A stretch of DNA of 64,000 bases from assembly GCF_003967355.1 (NCBI RefSeq), contig NZ_BIFH01000029.1:182759-246758 (forward strand). The letters are read 5' to 3'. Below, in pieces: positions 18,564 through 25,883 of the stretch. Below the pieces are notes generated by a model that saw nothing but the letters and a program-made list of their open reading frames with translations, was not told the origin of the DNA and searched no databases. Within the stretch, counting starts at the first letter, position 1. Every line of letters starts with the position of its first letter. The stretch is from Embleya hyalina. Lineage in GTDB: Bacteria; Actinomycetota; Actinomycetes; Streptomycetales; Streptomycetaceae. The position numbers and the translations under genes are program-made.

Positions 18564-19250
18564 TCAGTCCTCCAGGGCGCGCCGGATCGCGTCGTCGGGG
18601 CGATCGGTCACCCGGGGGTCCGGCTTGAACACGATCGTTCCGGCCGCCTTGATCGCGGCGAGCACCTCGCGGCCGGTTCCGTACACGGTGGGCCCGATGT
18701 GGCCCCACGTCAGCGACCGGTCCGGAACACCGTAGGCGTCGATGCCGGCGGCCTTGCACAACGCCAGCGCACGCCGCAGATGGAAGCTCTGCGTGACCAC
18801 GATCATCCGCTCGACGCCGTAGACCCGCTTCGCCCGGGCGCAGGACTCCCAGGTGGAGAATCCCGAAGCGTCGCTCACGACGCGCTTGTCCGGGACGCCG
18901 CGCTCGACGAGGTAGCGGCGCATCACCCCGGTCTCGTCGTAGCGGTTGCCGCCGCCGTCGCCGCTGACCAGGATCACCCGGGTCTTGCCGGCCCGGTACA
19001 GCCGCAGCGCCACGTCGAGTCGGCGGGCCAGCAGATCCGACGGCCGATCGCCCCGCACGCCCGCGCCGAGCACCATCGTGACGTCGCGCGCGGGCACCCG
19101 CTCCACCGAGCGCACCCGGTCCCCGGCATACAGATGCAGCCCCGTCACCGGGGCCAACCCGGCCACCGTGAGCAGGACGACGGCCTGGTAGCCGCGCCGT
19201 TGGGCACGCCGTGAGCGGGGCAGGGTGGGGCGACGAATGGGCACATCCAC
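18564..19250 (-). CDS. SanA/YdcF-like DUF218 membrane protein
   Basis: 228 aa from GTG 19248-19250 (a second GTG at 19244 is possible); AGGCGGG lies upstream. A basic N-terminus (RRPTLPRSRRAQRRGYQ) is followed by one hydrophobic helix (AVVLLTVAGLAPVTGLHLY), then a DUF218 domain with VTMVLGAGVRGDRPSDLLARRLDVAL, ILVSGDGGGNRYDETGVM and VVTQSFHLRRAL. This is the SanA/vancomycin high-temperature exclusion type, implicated in envelope integrity. The domain probably faces outward and has an unproven enzymatic role. Lies downstream of a MerR gene on the same strand with a 47-base gap, so may be co-transcribed with it. Confidence 0.88.
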   Translation of the reverse strand: MDVPIRRPTLPRSRRAQRRGYQAVVLLTVAGLAPVTGLHLYAGDRVRSVERVPARDVTMVLGAGVRGDRPSDLLARRLDVALRLYRAGKTRVILVSGDGGGNRYDETGVMRRYLVERGVPDKRVVSDASGFSTWESCARAKRVYGVERMIVVTQSFHLRRALALCKAAGIDAYGVPDRSLTWGHIGPTVYGTGREVLAAIKAAGTIVFKPDPRVTDRPDDAIRRALED

Positions 19251-19297
19251 GTGGACGTCCCGCCTCGCGCGCCGGTTCCCGTCGGCGGTATCGCCAC

Positions 19298-19912
19298 TCA
19301 GACCGCGCGATCTCGACGTCTGCGGGCCAATTCGTCCCCCGGATGGACCTGCGGGGTCGGCTCCCCGGTGTCGGTGTGCTCGCCCTGGAGCTGCGCGAGC
19401 GAGCCCTCGACCTCGCGCCACACCGCCCCCACCGCGATGCCGAAGACCCCCTGGCCGCCCTGGACCAGGTCGATGACCTCGTCGTAGGACGTGCACTCGT
19501 ACACGCTCGCCCCGTCGCTCATCAGGGTCATCCCGGCCAGGTCGCCGATGCCGCGTCCGCGCAGGTGGGCGACCGCGATCCGGATGTTCTGCAGCGAGAC
19601 GCCGGTGTCCAGGAGCCGCTTGACGATCTTCAGCACGAGGATGTCGCGGAAGCCGTACAACCGCTGCGTGCCCGGGCCGTGGGCCGAGCGCACCGTGGGC
19701 TCGACCAGGCCGGTGCGGGCCCAGTAGTCGAGTTGCCGGTAGGTGATGCCGGCCGCCGCGCAGGCGGTCGGGCCGCGGTAGCCCACGTCCTCCGACGGAG
19801 TGCCGGGTGGGACGACGTCCGGCCGCCGGAGGCCCGCACCGGGGTCGGTCGCCGGCAGAGGACGTGCCGTGCGGGCGCGCTCCGCCGCCGTGATGTCGCC
19901 GGTGCTGCTCAC
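19298..19912 (-). CDS. MerR-family regulator (Rv1830-type)
   Basis: 204 aa from GTG 19910-19912, with AAGGGAGG five to six bases upstream. A disordered N-terminal ~45 residues precede a MerR DNA-binding domain: YRGPTACAAAGITYRQLDYWARTGLVEPTVR (about 45-75), then the winged part and LKIVKRLLDTGVSLQNIRIAV. The rest lacks metal-binding cysteines. Its place after the DUF151 gene matches Rv1830 in Mycobacterium and cg1633 in Corynebacterium, which belong to a conserved block with FtsR and GarA/OdhI. Target genes unknown. Confidence 0.9.
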   Translation of the reverse strand: MSSTGDITAAERARTARPLPATDPGAGLRRPDVVPPGTPSEDVGYRGPTACAAAGITYRQLDYWARTGLVEPTVRSAHGPGTQRLYGFRDILVLKIVKRLLDTGVSLQNIRIAVAHLRGRGIGDLAGMTLMSDGASVYECTSYDEVIDLVQGGQGVFGIAVGAVWREVEGSLAQLQGEHTDTGEPTPQVHPGDELARRRRDRAV

Positions 19913-20274
19913 GCCGACCTCCCTTTCGTCCCCGCGCGCCCGGGTACGGCGCGAGGAGTCTCTTTCAGTCCCGGGCCGCAGGCGGCGAGGTGCAACGCGC
20001 AGGGCTCATCCCGGAACTGTCGATTTCGACGGTAGGCAGTCACCAACAGCGCGTCAACGACCGGGCCGTTCGGCACGCCGAGTGACGCTGCTCGCACGAG
20101 TGGTTTGAACCCGGCGTACCCGGGTAGGTCTGCCGGCTTTGCCACTGATCGCCTCTGCTCGGAAGCGATCGACCCCGATCGGGTCCGAGACGCGAAGAAC
20201 CGCCGACCGGGACCCGGTCGCCGAGGAGGCGAGGGGGTCGGTCGACGGTTCCGAGGATGCGCCGGGCCGGCCGG
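19913..20274. other. Gene-free gap with odd palindrome CGACCGGG-A-CCCGGTCG
   Basis: No gene is visible in these 362 bases between the DUF151 and MerR genes. A 17-base inverted repeat with 8-base arms, CGACCGGG at 20204-20211 and CCCGGTCG at 20213-20220, lies 55 bases past the DUF151 stop and may terminate that transcript. A further GACCC-CGAT-GGGTC repeat is at about 20171-20185. Confidence 0.4.
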
Positions 20275-20748
20275 CTACTGGCTCGTGGTGCCGAAGTCCT
20301 CGGGCGAGATGTCGTTCAGGAACTCCCTGAACTTCTCGATCTCGTCCTCCTGCTCGTTGGGGATCACGATGCCTGCCTCGTCCAGGACCGCGTCGCTGCC
20401 CACGATCGACGTCCCGGTGCGCAGCGCGAGCGCGATCGCGTCCGACGGGCGCGCGCTGACCTCCACGCCGCCGGAGAAGACCAGCTCGGCGTAGAACACG
20501 CCCTCGCGCAGGTCGGTGATCCGGATCTGGGTCAATTCATGCCCCAACGCCTCCAGCACGTCCCGGAAGAGATCGTGCGTCAGAGGACGCGCGGGTACCA
20601 CGCCCTGTTGGGCGAACGCGATGGCCGTCGCCTCTACCGGGCCGATCCAGATGGGGAGATAACGATCGCCCCCCGTCTCCCGTAGGAGCACGATCGGCTG
20701 GTTAGAGGGCATCTCCACCCGGACGCCCACAACCTCTAGCTCGTTCAC
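20275..20748 (-). CDS. Bifunctional nuclease family protein (DUF151)
   Basis: 157 aa. Begins MNELEVVGVRVEMPSNQPIVLLRETGGDRYLPIWIGPVEA with the hallmark RYLPIWIGPxEAxAIA of DUF151 and later SARPSDAIALALRTG. The C-terminal tail is acidic. Plant relatives have been reported to have both RNase and DNase activity; the bacterial role is not established. The gene stands in the conserved garA-ftsR-DUF151-merR block (Rv1829 equivalent), so a regulatory link with central metabolism or division is possible. Length is usual for the family. Confidence 0.93.
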   Translation of the reverse strand: MNELEVVGVRVEMPSNQPIVLLRETGGDRYLPIWIGPVEATAIAFAQQGVVPARPLTHDLFRDVLEALGHELTQIRITDLREGVFYAELVFSGGVEVSARPSDAIALALRTGTSIVGSDAVLDEAGIVIPNEQEDEIEKFREFLNDISPEDFGTTSQ

Positions 20749-20922
20749 ATCGCCACACTAGCGCGCCCGACTGTCGGTGACCGATCCCCGGGGCCCGAAT
20801 AGGTCGGGGATTCGTCGTTTTTTCTTCGTGGCGCCGCGAGGGGCCGGCGCCGGCGGCGTCCGCCGCGCCGACCGTACGCCGGGGTAGGGCGCCGGGGCGG
20901 GCGTGCCTGGACGGGGCGCCGG

Positions 20923-21684
20923 TCAGCGGCCCAGGCGTGGCGCGAGCGCGGTGGTGACCAGGACGGTGTGCAGGCGCGAGGTGAGCGCCAGCAGGTCGCG
21001 GACGGTCTCCTCGGCGCCCGCCTTCGCGCGGGCGCCCCTGCGGTGCAGAAGCGGCGCGACGATCTGCTCGACCAGGGCGGCCTCGCGGTCCGCCGCGGCC
21101 TTGGCCTGGCGCAGGTGGCGCGGCTCGACCCCGTAGCGGCCGAGCGCGGCCACCAGACGGGCCACCACGAGCGCGTCCCCGTCGTAGACGACGCCCTCCT
21201 CGGCCCCGTCCGCACCGGCCTCGTCGGGGCGCGGCCGGTGCGGCTGGATCAGGCCGAACTCCTCGAGGCGGGCCAGATCCGCGTCCTGGATGCCGGCCGC
21301 GGCGATCAGCCCCGGCCGGTCGAGGAGCACCGTGCCCCCGTCCCGGCCGGCCGCTCCCGGATCGCCGTCCCCGTCCCCGGAGTACTCGGATTCGGCCGGG
21401 GTCGGGCCGGCCGGTTCGAGCCCGCGATCCATCGCGTCGAGCTGGTCCTTGATCACCCGCAGGGGCAGGTAGCGGTCGCGCTGCACGCGCAGCACGTAGC
21501 GCAGTCGTTCGATGTCGGCGGGACCGAACTTGCGGTAGCCCGACGGGCTCCGCTGCGGCTCGATGAGCCCCTCCGCCTCGAGGAACCGGATCTTGGAGAT
21601 GCTGATGTCCGGGAACTCGGGACGCAGCAGGGTCAACACCCCGCCGATGCTCGAGGAGACCGATCCGGCCGCCGCCGGACTCAC
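20923..21684 (-). CDS. ftsR: MerR-family regulator, FtsR-like (Rv1828/cg1631 type)
   Basis: 253 aa from GTG 21682-21684, overlapping the garA stop (GTGA). N-terminal MerR domain: SSIGGVLTLLRPEFPDISISKIRFLEAEGLIEPQRSPSGYRKF (about 11-52), then RLRYVLRVQRDRYLPLRVIKDQL. A Gly/Asp-rich linker and a C-terminal helical domain follow. The position directly after garA is that of ftsR in Corynebacterium, an activator of ftsZ, and of Rv1828 in Mycobacterium. Orthology is inferred from synteny and the N-terminal domain; the ftsZ target in this organism is untested. Translational coupling with garA suggests joint expression. Confidence 0.88.
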   Translation of the reverse strand: MSPAAAGSVSSSIGGVLTLLRPEFPDISISKIRFLEAEGLIEPQRSPSGYRKFGPADIERLRYVLRVQRDRYLPLRVIKDQLDAMDRGLEPAGPTPAESEYSGDGDGDPGAAGRDGGTVLLDRPGLIAAAGIQDADLARLEEFGLIQPHRPRPDEAGADGAEEGVVYDGDALVVARLVAALGRYGVEPRHLRQAKAAADREAALVEQIVAPLLHRRGARAKAGAEETVRDLLALTSRLHTVLVTTALAPRLGR

Positions 21685-22490
21685 CCCATCAGCCCCTGCC
21701 TGCTCGGGAAGAAGACCAGCCGGTACTTACCGATCTGGACCTCGTCGCCCGGCGCCAGCGGGACCTCGTCGATGCGCTCCCGGCCCACGTAGGTGCCGTT
21801 CAGGCTGCCCACGTCGGCGACCGCGAAGCCCCCGGCGGTGCGGCGGAACTCGGCGTGCTTGCGCGAGACCGTCACGTCGTCGAGGAAGATGTCGCTCTGC
21901 GGGTGCCGACCGGCCGTGGTGCGGTCCGAGTCGAGCAGGAAGCGGCTGCCGGAGTTGGGGCCCCGACGCACCACCAGGAGCGCGGTCCCCGGCGGCAGCG
22001 CGTCCACCGCGGCCTGCGCCTCGGGGGTCAGGATCTCGCGGGGCGCGGGTTCCGCGTCCAGCGCCTCGATGCCGCTGATCGAGATGGTCGAGGTCTGCTC
22101 CGACGCCCGCTCGGCGCCGGCGCCCAGACGCGCGCCGCAGTTGGAGCAGAACCGGCCGCCGGGCGGGTTGTGATGCCCACAGGTGCCGCACACGACCACG
22201 TCGGCCTCCTGACCCGTCCCGGTCGAACCTCGACCTTCGGTCGAGAGTTGCCCGAAACTTATGCGCGCCGTGTGTTCCTGGTCAACAGCGACATGCCCGG
22301 CGGTGGCGTCGGATTCCCCCATCCGGGGGGCGGGGTCGGGAGCGGGCGACGCGCCGGTGGAGGCCCCGTACGGGGACCCCGGCGGCATCGTCGGCGGGGC
22401 GGCCGGCGGATTGCCGGACCTTCCCGCATCGGCAGCCGGCGCGTCGCCGGAGCGACGGGAACGACCGAACAATTTCGCGAACAACTTCAC
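21681..22490 (-). CDS. garA: FHA-domain regulator GarA/OdhI-type with zinc ribbon
   Basis: 269 aa. The N-terminus MKLFAKLFGRS is followed by a long disordered Pro/Ala-rich region, a zinc ribbon with Cys 101, 104, 115 and 118 (CGTC...CSNC), the phospho-acceptor segment SEQTSTISISG (130-140) and an FHA domain (about 172-262) with GRHPQSDIFLDDVTVSRKH and GSLNGTYVGRERI. GarA/OdhI proteins inhibit 2-oxoglutarate dehydrogenase and glutamate dehydrogenase when unphosphorylated; phosphorylation in the ETTS motif closes the FHA onto its own tail. Here the motif reads EQTS, so the first Thr is replaced by Gln. Downstream ftsR-like gene is coupled; gcvH lies just upstream. Confidence 0.93.
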   Translation of the reverse strand: MKLFAKLFGRSRRSGDAPAADAGRSGNPPAAPPTMPPGSPYGASTGASPAPDPAPRMGESDATAGHVAVDQEHTARISFGQLSTEGRGSTGTGQEADVVVCGTCGHHNPPGGRFCSNCGARLGAGAERASEQTSTISISGIEALDAEPAPREILTPEAQAAVDALPPGTALLVVRRGPNSGSRFLLDSDRTTAGRHPQSDIFLDDVTVSRKHAEFRRTAGGFAVADVGSLNGTYVGRERIDEVPLAPGDEVQIGKYRLVFFPSRQGLMG

Positions 22491-22578
22491 GGGCGAACCT
22501 CCCCGAGAGAACCTGGCCCGCCCGTGGGGCAGGAGGAGTGGGTCGTGGTGATGGACTGCCTACCGCTTCGCCGGGCCG

Positions 22579-22965
22579 TCAGGAGCCCAGGCTGTTCTGG
22601 TAGGCGGCCGCGTCCAAGAGCGCGGCCGGGGCGGCGGGGTCGTCGAGGCGCACCTCGAACATCCAACCATCGCCGTAGGGATCGGAGTTGACCAACTCCG
22701 GTGCGCCGTCGAGCGCGTCGTTGACGGTGGTCACGACGCCGTCGAGCGGCGCGAAGAGGTCGCTGACACTCTTGGTCGATTCCAGTTCGCCGCAGGGCTC
22801 TCCGGCCACGACGCGGGTGCCGACCGGCGGCAGCGTGACGTAGACGATGTCACCGAGCGCGTCCTGCGCGTATTCGGTGATGCCGATCCGCACCGTCCCG
22901 GAGATCTCTTCCATGACGCGCACCCATTCGTGCTCCGTCGTGTACGCGAGATCTGCGGGGTACAT
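22579..22965 (-). CDS. gcvH: Glycine cleavage system H protein
   Basis: 128 aa from ATG 22963-22965 (upstream in-frame codons lack family similarity). Starts MYPADLAYTTEHEWVRV and carries the lipoyl lysine in GELESTKSVSDL (Lys 65), with GITEYAQDALGDIVYVTLP and the C-terminal NSDPYGDGWMFEV typical of H proteins. It shuttles the aminomethyl group from GcvP to GcvT. It sits in the garA cluster, as Rv1826 does in Mycobacterium, whereas gcvP is 4 kb further along under its own riboswitch; no riboswitch is visible upstream of gcvH. Confidence 0.97.
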   Translation of the reverse strand: MYPADLAYTTEHEWVRVMEEISGTVRIGITEYAQDALGDIVYVTLPPVGTRVVAGEPCGELESTKSVSDLFAPLDGVVTTVNDALDGAPELVNSDPYGDGWMFEVRLDDPAAPAALLDAAAYQNSLGS

Positions 22966-23040
22966 GCGGACAGCCCTGCCCTTCCTGCCTGATGAGTGAC
23001 GCACCGACGGCGACCGGCGAACTGATTCTGTCAGGTGTGC

Positions 23041-24339
23041 TCACCCGTTACCGGCGCCCGGTGCCGAGCGAGCGTAACCAGGCTTGTTCGCAGGCCGCAA
23101 GGCGTCGATCTGCACGTCCTGCGAGGGGGTGACGATGGCCCCCGCCTGCTTCTTCTCCAGCGTCTTCACCACGCCTCCGGGGATGTTCAGCGCGGGCTGG
23201 AGATCCTGCGGATTCCCGATCACCTTGAACACGTACGGCGGCAGCACCTTGACGTCGTCGATCACGATGTCGCCCGGCGGCGTGCCATTGAACCAGGTAC
23301 CGGCCACCACGCGGACATCGTTGATCTGGATCACCTCCGCGCCCGCCGCACGCAGTTCCTGGAGCGTGTCGAGCAGCACGTCGCCGGTGACCTGGCGCTG
23401 CGGGTCGGTGATGGTCAGCGTGATGCCCGGCCCGCTCGCCTTGACGGTGCCCGCCAGCACGCCCAGGGCGTCCGCCTTGGCCGCGTTCTGCTGCCGGGCC
23501 TCCTGGACCCGGTCGTTGCTGCTCTGGAGCTGTGTGCGGCTGTTCTCGAGGCGGTGCTTCTCGTCCTCCAACCGCCGTGTGCGCGCGTTGAGTTCGTCCA
23601 GCACCCGGACCAGGTCCTCCTGCCGCGCGCCGCGCAGCGGGTCCGACTCGTTGTTCGATCTGACCTGGATGGCCAGCCCGGCGCCGAGCGCGAACAGCAG
23701 CACGGCGCCCACGAGTTGGGCCCGACTCACGCGCGGCGGCCAGAACGCCTCGATCAGCCGGCGTCGACCCGGCTGGTCGTCGACCGACTCGACGGAGTGC
23801 GACGCGACCGGGTGCGGATCGTCGTGGTCGGCCCCGTCGGGCGGCGCGGCCTCGATCGAACCCGATTCCGGCCCGGGCGTGTCGCGCGCCTCCGCGCGCG
23901 CCCCCGCGTGCGGGAGTCCGGACGGGTCGCCCGGTTCGGGTGTTTCACGCGGTTCGCGCGCCGGGAGCGTGTGCCGTATCTCGTGCGCGGACTCGCGCAC
24001 CGGCGCGGTGATCGGCGCGATCTCCGAGGTCACCTCGGCGGCCTGCTCGCGGATCCGCTCCCGGATGTGCCGACCCTCGTGGTAGAGGTCGACCGGGCGC
24101 CGGGTCTCGATCGTGGGTTTGCGGGCGGACGGCGCCTCCGGCTCCGGCTCGATCCCGGGTGCCGGATCCGACACCGGATCCGACACCGGATCCGACACCG
24201 GTTCCGATTCCGGATCCGGTTCCGGCTCCGGCGCCTGCGGGCGTTGCGGCTCCTCCGGTGGGCGCGGGATCCCCAACTCCCGGGGGTCCTCGTCGTGGCG
24301 GGCGTGTCGCCCGCGCGTCTCGTCCGTTTCGTCGGCCAT
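23041..24339 (-). CDS. DUF881 membrane protein with long acidic cytoplasmic tail
   Basis: 432 aa. The first ~180 residues are Glu/Pro/Asp-rich, predicted disordered and contain a triple PVSD repeat coded by a 12-base DNA repeat. A single membrane helix (AQLVGAVLLFALGAGLAIQV) lies at about 205-224, followed by a coiled coil (LVRVLDELNARTRRLEDEKHRLENSR region) and the extracytoplasmic DUF881 domain with GPGITLTITD and INDVRVVAGTWF. DUF881 proteins flank the small basic protein in the pgsA-gcvH interval of many actinobacteria; a relation to cell division or envelope assembly is suspected, not proven. Confidence 0.9.
   Translation of the reverse strand: MADETDETRGRHARHDEDPRELGIPRPPEEPQRPQAPEPEPDPESEPVSDPVSDPVSDPAPGIEPEPEAPSARKPTIETRRPVDLYHEGRHIRERIREQAAEVTSEIAPITAPVRESAHEIRHTLPAREPRETPEPGDPSGLPHAGARAEARDTPGPESGSIEAAPPDGADHDDPHPVASHSVESVDDQPGRRRLIEAFWPPRVSRAQLVGAVLLFALGAGLAIQVRSNNESDPLRGARQEDLVRVLDELNARTRRLEDEKHRLENSRTQLQSSNDRVQEARQQNAAKADALGVLAGTVKASGPGITLTITDPQRQVTGDVLLDTLQELRAAGAEVIQINDVRVVAGTWFNGTPPGDIVIDDVKVLPPYVFKVIGNPQDLQPALNIPGGVVKTLEKKQAGAIVTPSQDVQIDALRPANKPGYARSAPGAGNG
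24165..24205. repeat. 12-bp tandem repeat (GGATCCGACACC) inside the DUF881 gene
   Basis: GGATCCGACACC is repeated three times in direct succession with a diverged fourth copy (GGTTCCGATTCC), encoding successive PVSD units on the minus strand. A simple in-frame expansion. Confidence 0.85.
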
Positions 24340-24352
24340 GTGTGACTCCCCG

Positions 24353-24685
24353 TCAGGCCCGGAAGACGTGCCGCCGGATGGCCGCCGCGTTGGAGAAGAT
24401 CCGGATGCCGAGCACGACCACCACGCCGGTGGACAACTGCGCGCCGACGCCCAGCTTGTCGCCGAGGAAGACGATCAGGGCCGCGACGACCACGTTCGAC
24501 AGGAACGAGACCACGAAGACCTTGTCGTCGAAGATGCCGTCGAGCAGTGCGCGCAGGCCGCCGAAGACCGCGTCGAGGGCGGCCACGACCGCGATGGGCA
24601 GGTACGGCTCCAGCTCGTGCGGGATCACGGGTCGGGCGAGATACCCGACCACGACCCCGAGGACCAGGCCGAGGACCGCGATCAC
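24353..24685 (-). CDS. Small basic protein (DUF1290 family), membrane
   Basis: 110 aa from GTG 24683-24685, overlapping the stop of the upstream DUF881 gene (GTGA). Three hydrophobic helices: MIAVLGLVLGVVVGYLA, YLPIAVVAALDAVFGGLRALLDG and VVSFLSNVVVAALIVFLGDKLG, then FSNAAAIRRHVFRA. This matches the small basic protein of the Rv1824/Sbp type, which is always found between two DUF881 genes. Role unknown; conserved context suggests a membrane complex with the two DUF881 proteins. Confidence 0.92.
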   Translation of the reverse strand: MIAVLGLVLGVVVGYLARPVIPHELEPYLPIAVVAALDAVFGGLRALLDGIFDDKVFVVSFLSNVVVAALIVFLGDKLGVGAQLSTGVVVVLGIRIFSNAAAIRRHVFRA

Positions 24686-25713
24686 TGTTTACCCTTTCGT
24701 TCGGTCGCCTTCTGCGACGATGTCGGCGTGCCGGTCGGCCGGGCCGAACCACTCGGCGGTCCGCCGGTGCCCGGGGGCGTGGCGGGCGGTGTGCTCGGGG
24801 CCGGCTTGGCCGGGGTGCTCGGCGGCGGGGCCGGCGGCGGTGCGCCCGCCGGGTTCGCGTAGCGCAGCGAGGTGCCCAGGGCGGCGGGCAGCTTCATCTT
24901 CTTCTGCGCGCTCAGGTTGACCCGGATCCCCCAGTTCTCCTGGAGCTGGCGCAGGTAGCGCCCGTCCGCGCCGACCATGAACTCCACCTGCATCGGCTTC
25001 GCGTTGCCGATCGCCAGGATCGTATAGGGCGGCGCCAGCGGGCGGTTGTCGACCAGGATCGAGGCACCGGCCGCGCGGATCGCGGACAGCGCGGTCAGTC
25101 GCTGGTTGTTGATCGAGATGGCCTCGGCGCCGGCCTTCCACAGGCCGTTGACCAGCCGCTGGAGGTCCCGGTCCAGGATCCGGCCGTTGGCCGCGGCCTC
25201 GGCCTGGCGCGGGTCGCTGGTGCCGTTGGTGTTGTCCGAGCCCTTGGCGTCGTCGGCGACCACCTTCAGCCCCGGTCCCTCGACCGGTTCGGATCCGGTG
25301 AGCAGCGCGAGCAGTTCGACCCGGTCCTTGGCTCCCTTGGGCAGGGAGACCTCCTGGATCGCGTCCACCTCGTCGCGCAACCGTTCCACGGTGGACTGGA
25401 GGCCGTCCACCTCGGCCTCGTCGGCGTGGATGCGGTCGACCAGCTGGTGCCGCTCGCGCTCGGCCTGCGGCGCGGCGGCGTGCACCTTCATCGCGGCGAC
25501 CATCAGGATCATCGCGATCAGCGCGACTCCGACGACCGCGAGTATCCGGGCCAGCGGGCCCTTGTTCATGCCGGTGTCGCCGCGCACCGCACGCCGCGCG
25601 GTGGCCTCCGCGTAGCCGGCGTCGAGGCTGTTGGTCATCATGTCCACGAGCAGGGACATCGAGGCGTCCGGCCGCCTGTACCGGCTTGTTCCCGGTGTCT
25701 CCCGCGATGACAT
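24682..25713 (-). CDS. DUF881 membrane protein, upstream copy
   Basis: 343 aa from ATG 25711-25713; an ATG three codons further out (25722) is equally possible and neither has a strong ribosome site. RRPDASMSLLVDMMTNSLDAGYAEA is the characteristic N-terminus of the streptomycete protein. One membrane helix (ILAVVGVALIAMILMVAAM, about 59-77), a coiled coil (AEVDGLQSTVERLRDEVDAI) and the DUF881 domain with GPGLKVVADDA, AEAISINNQRLTALSAIRAAG and PYTILAIGN. The last 60 residues are Pro/Ala/Thr-rich. Coupled to the small basic protein gene. Paralogue of the second DUF881 gene. Confidence 0.9.
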   Translation of the reverse strand: MSSRETPGTSRYRRPDASMSLLVDMMTNSLDAGYAEATARRAVRGDTGMNKGPLARILAVVGVALIAMILMVAAMKVHAAAPQAERERHQLVDRIHADEAEVDGLQSTVERLRDEVDAIQEVSLPKGAKDRVELLALLTGSEPVEGPGLKVVADDAKGSDNTNGTSDPRQAEAAANGRILDRDLQRLVNGLWKAGAEAISINNQRLTALSAIRAAGASILVDNRPLAPPYTILAIGNAKPMQVEFMVGADGRYLRQLQENWGIRVNLSAQKKMKLPAALGTSLRYANPAGAPPPAPPPSTPAKPAPSTPPATPPGTGGPPSGSARPTGTPTSSQKATERKGKQ

Positions 25714-25883
25714 GCGCCCCATCGTTCCATGTCGGTCGGAGTGCCGGCTGCAGGGTCCGAAACGGGATCCGGCCGCGAATCGCGTGCGGCGATCCACGGC
25801 CGGAAAAGACCCTACAAGACACTCCCGGCCACCGCCGACGGCGACGGCCGGCGAAGCGGGATCGGATCGATGGGGAACGGGCG

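Noticed and set aside
20095..20130. tRNA-like T-loop (GGTTCAAA on the minus strand)
   Set aside because: Flanking bases do not pair into a T-stem and no acceptor or anticodon arm is present.
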